Source of the DNA: Prostheceraeus crozeri
Taxonomy: Eukaryota; Platyhelminthes; Polycladida; Euryleptidae
NCBI GenBank assembly: GCA_907163375.1
Contig: CAJQUW010006864.1
Span: 1 to 64,000 of the forward strand
Length of the DNA: 64,000 nucleotides
Direction: 5' to 3'
The position numbers and the translations under genes are program-made. Under the pieces are notes generated by a model, which had not been told where the DNA came from, did not search any database, and saw only the letters and a program-made list of their open reading frames with translations. Below are positions 57,245-64,000 of this stretch, in pieces (position 1 is the first letter of the stretch; every line of letters begins with the position of its first letter).

Positions 57245-57275
57245 ATATTTCTCAGGTGTAAAAATCACTCAGCAT
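57245..57275 (+). promoter_or_regulatory. Conserved TATA-like box in copy A (TATA in copy B at 62017)
   Basis: Copy B has GCGGTATAAAAATCACTCAG-T (62015-62035) and copy A has CAGGTGTAAAAATCACTCAG at the same place. A TATA box followed by TCA-type initiator sequence inside otherwise diverged DNA suggests a core promoter that was intact in the ancestor. No downstream gene is recognised, so the role is inference. Confidence 0.25.
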
Positions 57276-57592
57276 AGCAAGAAACAAATCATATTGTGTA
57301 TTAACGCGTTGCTTTTTTCGTTGCTTCGCCGTCTTCAAAACTTCATAAGAATTTTAGTGATTTCCTAATTGAAGCAAGCTTATTTCCGAATTGTTATCGA
57401 ATCCGAAAAACGCAATATTCCAAAACTCAAATTACTATCCCACCTATTGTTGATTGTTTTTATCTTGTTGCTTAATTCTAAGGCAACAGCATTGCCGGCT
57501 TAGCTGGTGTAATAGCCCCGACCAAAATTTTAGCTGCTACGCTGGTGTGACTACCATGGTCTCATATATTAGTGAAGCAGTCTTTTGACTAA

Positions 57593-57871
57593 TTAGTTTG
57601 AGATAAGAAACTGATTGTCAAAGTTCATTGCAGCATTATTGCCAGTAGGAGTCATATCAGCAGCGTCCCATGAAGTAAATCCATTGAAGATCATTGTTTT
57701 TAGCATTTGATCGCAAAGGCGCTCTCGCAGCGCCATCGGGCACACACCGGCGGCGTAGGTATCTGATCGATGCCGGGTTGTTATGTTTGACGGCTGGTTA
57801 CAAACAACAAGCAAAGTCAGAATGAAAAATTGATAAAGTACAAGCATAGCCATAGCGTCCAAGATATTCAC
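57593..57871 (-). CDS. Hypothetical frame, 92 residues, secreted-protein-like N-terminus
   Basis: Starts MNILDAMAMLVLYQFFILTL, a signal-peptide-like hydrophobic stretch (residues 7-24), followed by TTRHRSDTYAAGVCPMALRE and RLCDQMLK, and a polar tail ending at a TAA. It overlaps the end of repeat copy A. The matching region of copy B (62365-62545) is similar in DNA but carries frame-changing gaps, and homology ends before the hydrophobic start. Chance within repeat DNA is as likely as a real small secreted protein. Confidence 0.25.
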   Translation of the reverse strand: MNILDAMAMLVLYQFFILTLLVVCNQPSNITTRHRSDTYAAGVCPMALRERLCDQMLKTMIFNGFTSWDAADMTPTGNNAAMNFDNQFLISN

Positions 57872-58085
57872 TCAATTAATCCAACCAACACCATAAATTA
57901 ATGTCAATGATCCCAAAGGATGCGCAATTCAGTCCCCATCCTCCTGCATGCCCTGCAACGGACACAGCAGGCTCTCAAAGTTGACCTAATTTCACGGATT
58001 TTACGAAATTTGACCATCTCCTCTACTAATTTCAAGCATAGCCATAGCGTCCAAGATATTCACTCAATTAATCCAACCAACACCA
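57841..58085 (+). repeat. Perfect ~52-bp direct repeat, copies 192 bp apart
   Basis: CAAGCATAGCCATAGCGTCC...CCAACCAACACCA occurs at 57841-57893 and again at 58033-58085 without a change. The intervening 139 bases are not repeated. Perfect identity implies a recent duplication. Confidence 0.9.
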
Positions 58086-58092
58086 CTGTTGG

Positions 58093-58281
58093 TTGTTGAT
58101 GGCTGTTGATGATGCCATGAGTGATGACGATGGGGATGAGAATGATGATGCAGTGAATGATGATGCTGGTGGAGTGCAAAGCACCGGAGGTTTTGAAACC
58201 GAAAACTTCATACCGGACTCCCCACAGGCATTACGATCCCGTCTTAGACGGAAATGCATTGACTTTGAAGGATGTTTTTGA
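58093..58281 (+). CDS. Unassigned acidic frame, 62 residues
   Basis: Aspartate-rich start (DDAMSDDDGDENDDAVNDD) then GGFETENFIPDSPQAL and RSRLRRKCIDFEGCF before a TGA. It could be the acidic C-terminal end of a protein or of a mobile-element gene. It begins directly after the 52-bp repeat, has no recognisable domain and no clear upstream acceptor. Confidence 0.25.
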   Translation: MLMAVDDAMSDDDGDENDDAVNDDAGGVQSTGGFETENFIPDSPQALRSRLRRKCIDFEGCF

Positions 58282-58460
58282 TTTCACTTTAAAAAAATAT
58301 ATGGAATTTAAAAGTTGAATGATCATTTTTGCTGTCACAAACATGTGTACTTCTAGCAAAGTGTTTGTGTGTCAAATTAAAGATGCAATAATAGTTGATA
58401 ACAGAAGTACCCGATAGACACCATCGAACGGTTATTGACCATCTTTCCACTGTATACGTA

Positions 58461-59540
58461 CAGGGTGATTCAAAAGTCGCTGCAAAAAGTACTCAATGAT
58501 ATCTCAGCAAGGATGTACGATATCGACTTCGTTCCTTCTGATTTAAATTGCCAAGGGAATGGGATTTCGGAGCATAATCGCATTATCATCACAACTGTTG
58601 CCATTCCCAGTAAAATTTTCAATTGTTGTAGACATAGAAATAAACTGTTTATCTGAAGTTGGCTAGAATGGAAATTGACTCAAGGTCGCGGCACATCCGG
58701 GGGAACTAAGTTGGGGCATGAACCACCAATTAAAAGCTTCGATTCACTCATGTGACTGATTCTAACCCAATGATACAGACGTTGGCAGGTGCATCTAAGT
58801 GAAAATGCGTGCGATTTATGTGCCGTTATTGTGCATTACATGAAGCTTAATTTCCATTCTAGAGGTTTTATTGTTGTCAATTTCTATGGTTGTAGATATC
58901 TTTATTCAGCGCTCATTATCGAAGCTGTCACATTTCGTTGTTATCTCTATCGATCAGAAAGCATTGCTATTGTTTTCTGACAAAGTAGTACGGAAGCTAT
59001 GACAAATTCATATTCCAATGTAAAATACAGAAAATAGGCTTGTTAAAGTTCACTGCTGATTCACATGTTCATAGAAGTTTGAATGGAATTTCACAACATT
59101 CATAACAACGAGAATGGAATTTCTTTCAACGAGAACCATCATTCACTATGGATTTTGGCACTCGTAAACAGATGTTGAAACTTTATTTTCAAAATAACGA
59201 AAATGTGACTTCTGCTATCCGATCCTATAATCGTCTCCACAATCAGCTTCATTTTCTTGCAACACCAAGAATTTGATTACTCGATATGATGATGCTGGCT
59301 CTGCTATGGACCGCCCAGTATTTGGAAGACCAACGCTTTTAGAAAATCGCAGTTCAGATTTTAATTAATCACTTAAAAGCCGGCATAGCAGTTCTCCTGG
59401 TGCTACTTCGACACTCGGAAGAAATTTATCTTCCGGAGTCTGGTGTAAGGGGCATGCTAAGTCCTTTTCATTTGCGACATCATTTGTGCTTACACTCATA
59501 CAAACCTCAGTTATCTGAAGGAAATAGGTATTATCCTATA
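58461..59540 (+). pseudogene. IS630/mariner-related transposase remnant with DUF4817-type HTH
   Basis: TA then CAGGGTGATTCAAAAGTCGC at 58461 resembles the start of a mariner/IS630-type terminal repeat. From ATG 59148 the frame reads TRKQMLKLYFQNNENVTSAI and RSYNRLHNQ; after a frameshift follow LITRYDDAGSAMDRPVFGRP and, farther on, SGVRGMLSPFHLRHHL and SYKPQLSE. This is the N-terminal helix-turn-helix region found in many insect and marine transposases (pattern KLYFQNNESVTATIRAFR ... ETGSV.DR..SGRP). The catalytic part is missing; it ends near 59540. Confidence 0.65.
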
Positions 59541-59891
59541 AAAAAATAGGATCCTGCTAACTTCTCAGTCATTGTACCTGTGATAAAAATAAATTTTGAG
59601 TCTCATCCAGACTACTTCGAAGAATAGTAATAAATGTACCGAACCGAAACTCTCAAATGTGTTTTACTTAAAGTATAGGGATGTCGGGTAATTGCAAGTG
59701 AATTTGCGGATTCACAATTCCAAAACGGTTCATCGGTAGTCGGTGTTTCGGTATCGGAGTGTAAAGCTCCACTCCAGTGATTCAGGAGTAAGGATACAAA
59801 CACTGACTATCTGAACACTTGCATCTTTCCCATTAGTACATCGCTAGGGAATATACTTGTAAATCATCCTACCACAGGTGTTCGCTGTCAA

Positions 59892-59957
59892 TGGGGCGCG
59901 AGTGACAACTGGTTATATATATATATATTTATATAAACAGTTGTAACTCGCGCCCCA
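59892..59957. repeat. 20-bp inverted repeat around a TA array at the start of copy B
   Basis: TGGGGCGCGAGTGACAACTG (59892-59911) and CAGTTGTAACTCGCGCCCCA (59938-59957) are reverse complements with one mismatch, separated by a TA-rich spacer. The right arm is the first 20 bases of repeat copy B and matches the start of copy A. The left arm could be the right-hand terminal repeat of the same kind of element. Confidence 0.85.
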
Positions 59958-62545
59958 CCAAAAAATACACTTTTACATATTCGCCTAGTGAAATCGATTG
60001 ACTGAAATTCAACGCGGTTTGCGACTTGAAGCTTATGAACAGTTGCTTCAAGTATGTTTTTCCTGTATTTCCAATGGCTATTGACCTCACCAGCATGTGG
60101 AAATGAGAAAAAACCCCATTTTCCACTTTTCCATGTGACAATTGTTAGCACTCCCCAATGCTTCCGGGGATTGTTTGACAGTCTTTCCATCTTAATTTAT
60201 AGCAAAATGACATTTCCTAAGCTTTATTGAAGTCTTAAGATTCAATGTAGAAAAATACATATTTAGGAAAATATAATTAAAGTCGAAGTTTTGTAGTTGT
60301 GCAGGGCCTATGGGTGCTATGACCACAACTTCATATTGAAGTGAGTGTTTGATTGAGAAAGTTTGGATCGATGTATTTTCAAGCAATTTTTTGCATAACA
60401 CCTTATTTTTGATCATAAATCTCGAATCTGTCCTCAGTTTTTCCAAAATTGGTCATTAAGTAGGTCACCCAGATGACCTACTTTGACATGCAAACATTGT
60501 ATAACCCTTGTTTGCGGATATCCGTTCTCATTCAGCATCATTTACCACTTTCATGAGCATCCACATATGATTTTGATGTGAACATGTATATGACATAAAC
60601 ATTTGCTTGATTGAAGGCCAATAAGTAGGCCAACCAGATGACCTACTTTTATCCAAAAACTGTCTTTATCCTTAATTGTCGGATATTTCATATCACAAAG
60701 TATCATTGACCTCCTTGATGGGCGTAAAGCATGATCTTAAGAAAAGAAAGCTCCTAGAATATTTTTTTGCATGCTTGGAAGTCAAGAAGCAAGCCAAACA
60801 CTCATGTTGTTTTGCTCACAAAAACTTATCACGTAGTCAGTCATCGCTTGACGCTGTTGATGCTCCAGATTTTGTTGTTCATTAGCTGCGACATTGTGTA
60901 TTGGTCTCATTTTGTACCATATTAATGTCTCGGCCGTGTATAATGGTCCTCACCATGCAAAAACCTTGAAATGCACATGAATGACGGAATTTTTTGAATT
61001 CTAGGATTTATTGTTGGACAACACAACCACAGATCCATAATATGTCACGAACAGCTCACACTAGAGATGTACAAAGCACAAAGCATAAAGATTCTATCTT
61101 TTTATGGAGCAATACTCTCTCTACACCGAAAATATGAAAATCTTTTCATAATTAAAGAACATTGTGTGAATTGTTTTACTGTACACAGGAATTGGAATGA
61201 ACGTGTTTCAAAAAATGTTTTAACAGCTGGATGCTAAATACTTCATGATAGTCTGAGTCTTCTGCCTTTTGGACAAGGTCGAAATTACTTGACATATGTT
61301 ATCCTCATCATCCAAGACGTCGTTAAGAAAAATGTCATGAATGAGAATATCTTACATTCCATCGAATTTCGCATTTCAAGTGTTATTTCATGAAACCTCG
61401 TTTTCATTAATACTTCACATCGATTGAAACATTTCTTGGCTGTCATAGTCTTCGTAATGAATATAAGACAAAACGATGTCATAAGTAATTGCGAGGCCTT
61501 TCGCCGATTCTTTTCGGGCAACACTTCGGGACGCGTACATGAAAGAAAATTAAAGTCATTATATACAGATAAAGTGAATAAAGTCAAAGAGTAAAAGTCA
61601 CTGCCACGGGAGTGCGAGCGTCAACACCGTTTGCTTCTGAACGCATAAAACCGGCCGCAATGATGCTATCATTGTCGCTTCGAGAAATGGCAGCAACATT
61701 GGGTGGCGTGCACGAACCAGCTGCTTGAAGAAGGAGGTCTTCTGGTTGGCTGCCATCGAATGATGTGCACGTCATCGTGTGTTACTTCACAATACTTCAC
61801 AATTTCATAGATTTGTTAGCAAAATTCGTTCGCCATAATGCTAGCTCTGCGACACTTAAGTATGAATAATGCTTATAAACATCAAGTCGAGGTCGAATAT
61901 GTTGGATAATGAGTTGATTGACTAGTTCGATGATTTTAATTAGCAGTGGCTATTACACCGGCTTAGACCTAGAAAATTAAATCCATGTCCATTACCATGC
62001 CTCCTATTTCTGCGGTATAAAAATCACTCAGTTTAACTAGAAACATGAATCAGAGTGTGTCTTAACTCTCCTTGTGTGGTTGAGCCTTGGACATTCTTCG
62101 TCTTCTACATATCATGAAAAATCCAGTGACATCCTTAGCAGAGCTAGCTTGTTTCCAAGCTCCCATCGAATCCAAGATATGTAATATTCCAGAAACACAA
62201 TATACCGGAATCATCGTGCTTAGTTGTGATTGTTTTCATCTTGTTACTTATTTCAGAGGCAGCAGCATTACTGGCTTAGCTGGTGTAGTAGCCGGAAGAC
62301 CAAAATCATAGCTGCTACGCTGGTGTGATTGCAACGGCCACATATTGTCTTTTGCAAAGTGTATTTCAAAAAAGTCACTGGACTGTCGAAGTCCATTGCA
62401 GCCTGATTAATAGTAGGAACCACGTAGCAGTGTCCTGAATCCATCAAAGATATCCTCAGTTTAAACATTTGATCGTAGTGGGGCTCTCGAAGGGCATCGG
62501 GCATACAGTGGCAGCGCATCTGATCGATGCCCGGTTGTCATGTTG
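59936..62545 (+). repeat. Unidentified long repeat, copy B
   Basis: Same content and order as 55573-57790, with many single differences and small gaps, and with one extra segment at 61420-61790. The two hairpins (60458-60484, 60623-60649) and the TATA-like box are better preserved here. Similarity stops near 62545 before CACTCACCTGCAG. The start-to-start distance from copy A is 4363 bp. Confidence 0.85.
61409..61801 (-). mobile_element. Insertion of ~371 bp in copy B, flanked by AATACTTCACA
   Basis: AATACTTCACA stands at 61409-61419 and again at 61791-61801, and the segment between is missing from copy A, whose sequence runs from TTTTCATTAAT to TTTGTTAGC. It is therefore a later insertion with an 11-bp target duplication, as LINE machinery makes. 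Part of it is GC-rich and carries a 63-residue minus-strand frame (61584-61775, TCTSFDGSQPEDLLLQAAGS ... ARTPVAVTFTL). It could be a retrocopied transcript piece or a short element. The source is unknown. Confidence 0.65.
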
Positions 62546-62552
62546 CACTCAC

Positions 62553-62697
62553 CTGCAGCTTCCCTCCCGCTATCAAATATTATTTTGTTGAACGTTTGGA
62601 CAAGGCTCAAAAGTAGGCATGGGTCAAGTGATGCTCTCTTAGAAACATTTCCTGAAATCTTTTTGGCGTTGTCCATTGGATTCGCCACGCGGTAGGC
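62553..62697 (-). CDS. Weak candidate exon, minus strand
   Basis: An open stretch reading YRVANPMDNAKKISGNVSKR, ASLDPCLLLSLVQTFNKIIF and DSGREAA, ending at a consensus donor CTGCAG|GTGAGT (62547-62552). The upstream acceptor would be ...AATCAATAG, which has no pyrimidine tract, and an in-frame stop lies directly before it. Composition is strongly protein-like but no family is recognised. Confidence 0.25.
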
Positions 62698-62699
62698 CT

Positions 62700-64000
62700 A
62701 TTGATTTTCCTGATAGTCAAAATTTATCTATCGAAGAACTATTTTTGTTGCATTTCTTTCATCAAAACGATGCAATATCAAGCACTTAAATGTGTTGATT
62801 GTGCTAAATTTCGATGCTGCTCGGCGCAGAAAGTTTTCCAAAGTGTGTTATTCTAAATGTTTTAATGACATGCATTTTCTTTATTTCCAAACTAAAGTGG
62901 ATCTAAATTGAAAGCACTTTTTCATGAATCCAGTTTTAGATACAAATGGAATCATCGGATAAAGCGTGTTCAGGTGATGCATTGTTCCGATCTTTGGTTG
63001 ATAGCTTGTATTTTGGAGTTTGCTTATCTATAGGCCTACAATTTGAGAAGTTTCTGAAGTTCATGAAGTTTACAGTTGATCAATTTTTTTTGTGACGTTC
63101 TTGTTGATGGTAGTGTTCAACCGTTAATCGTTATACATAGAGGCCTGCATATTCATCCTAAACCTTTCGAAGAAGTATTAATTAAATTAGCCTTACAAAC
63201 CATGTGCGGTGTATCAAGTCAACACAGTATAAACATAGAATATCAGAGTGTGAAAAGAGAGGAAAATTTCATTAATGCGCTATTGAAGATAGAGTTACTG
63301 TCAGTATGTGAATTTTTCGATGTAAATAACATTAACAGGTTTACATTTTAATTGATAAATCCAAATTAGTAAGAGGCCCAGAGCAAAACAATAGAATTTA
63401 ATTAACTTGCATAATCAGCATGCAAATACAAAATCATGTGATTAGTAATCGCGATGCTATATTATTACTTGACACAATTTGTCTGTTCTGATGGACAGAA
63501 ATACTAAGCTAGGTAATTTCAATATCAATCACTGCTCTGATGATTAGCAATTCCCATTAAAGCATACTTAAGTAAAATCTCACTTTTCAATTGGCTTGAT
63601 TGCTAAACTTGTTTCACTGATTATTTATGAAATCATAAATGAGGTTTAAGAAATTGAAATACTTGACATATCGCTTCGTGTTTCACTTGCGGAATCAATT
63701 GCATGATTTGCTGATTGCATGATTGCTTCTGTTTGGCACCTTTCATAGTTTTACGTATCAAGAGTATGTTAAAATGTTGGACGCTGTCCTGGATTGTCAG
63801 ATGCTTTAATGCAATGGATTAGTGAATCAAGATGCTCTTGTTACTTGACGCAATTTATTTTATTTTTTAGACTTGAAACGCAAGTACATCGGCACACGAG
63901 CCGACTCGTATGGAGTGAAACTCCAGAGAATTGAAACAGAAAGTAAATAATTAAAAAAAAGTAGTAAGTAGAAAGTAAGTAGTTAATTAATCACTAAAAA
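62700..64000. other. No recognised gene; one plus-strand frame
   Basis: AT-rich. The plus-strand frame 63076-63351 (91 residues, HIHPKPFEEVLIKLALQTMC) is protein-like in its middle but unassigned. No similarity to the region following copy A (57800-59900) was seen. Confidence 0.35.

Larger units (their letters stand above)
55573..57790 (+). repeat. Unidentified long repeat, copy A
   Basis: A 2.2 kb segment similar along its length, with small gaps, to 59936-62545 in the same orientation. Anchors shared by both: GTTGTAACTCGCGCCCCACC at the start, GTGCAGGGCCTATGGG, AAGTTTGGATCGATG, paired AAGTAGG-CCTACTT hairpins, CATTTCAAGTGTT, GCTATTACACCGGCTT, AAAAATCACTCAG, GCTGCTACGCTGGTGTGA and TCTGATCGATGCC-GGTTGT near the end. 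It begins directly at a TA array. No reverse transcriptase or transposase is visible. It may be a non-autonomous element, a segmental duplication or a satellite-like unit. Confidence 0.85.

Noticed and set aside
57593-57871. Insulin- or relaxin-like peptide (signal peptide plus CPMALRERLC)
   Set aside because: Cysteine spacing (C-x8-C) does not match insulin B chains, there is no A-chain motif, and the homologous DNA in copy B does not keep the frame.
26800-64000. Upstream NEMF exons (RVNNVYD, SFAMK-RKHL, EWPKN segments)
   Set aside because: Back-translated patterns of these conserved segments were sought by eye on the minus strand and not found; they may lie outside the window or have been missed.

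Overview
The window is about 64 kb of AT-rich animal DNA, dominated by introns, intergenic sequence and transposable elements. No bacterial features are present. A Polinton-type element, tRNA-derived SINEs, several LINE lineages and a repeated TAGGCCTA/ACATGT palindrome bias suggest a marine invertebrate. An echinoderm or another deuterostome is my guess from habit of sequence, and I cannot prove it.

The clearest host gene is on the minus strand. Two exons (26643-26791 and 5802-5869) match neighbouring parts of the NFACT-N domain of NEMF (Rqc2 homologue), a ribosome-quality-control factor. Their splice phases fit exactly. They are separated by a 20.8 kb intron, so the left 27 kb of the window is NEMF intron. 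That intron holds a LINE 3' end (8.4-8.9 kb), a 2.4 kb terminal-inverted-repeat element with a 6-bp target duplication (14388-16831), a dead hAT transposase gene (18.4-21.5 kb) split by a dead mariner (19267-20845), and a SINE (22.5 kb). Later NEMF exons must lie left of the window; earlier exons were not found.

Positions 1-5290 carry a fossil Polinton/Maverick (adintovirus-like): a tandemly duplicated small hydrophobic protein gene, a phospholipase-like/integrase reading frame and an adenain-type protease. Beside it is a striking non-coding block of hairpins and nested palindromes (4.05-5.02 kb).

The right part (27-64 kb) holds two related Tc1-type elements, one decayed (27.6-29.9 kb) and one with a good structure (42772-44580); both transposase genes carry an intron at the same place. 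It also holds LINE pieces (34.6-35.3, 50.3-52.4, 55.2 kb), a fossil reverse transcriptase/nuclease retroelement (36.2-37.7 kb), a second SINE, a tRNA-like sequence, a full-length mariner with an uninterrupted DD34D transposase (52742-53788), and an unexplained pair of long direct repeats (55573-57790 and 59936-62545). That pair is the best candidate for something undescribed: each copy starts at a TA array, carries spaced hairpins in tandem units, and one copy has a later insertion flanked by an 11-bp duplication. A splice-flanked open exon of unknown identity lies at 48014-48141 (minus).
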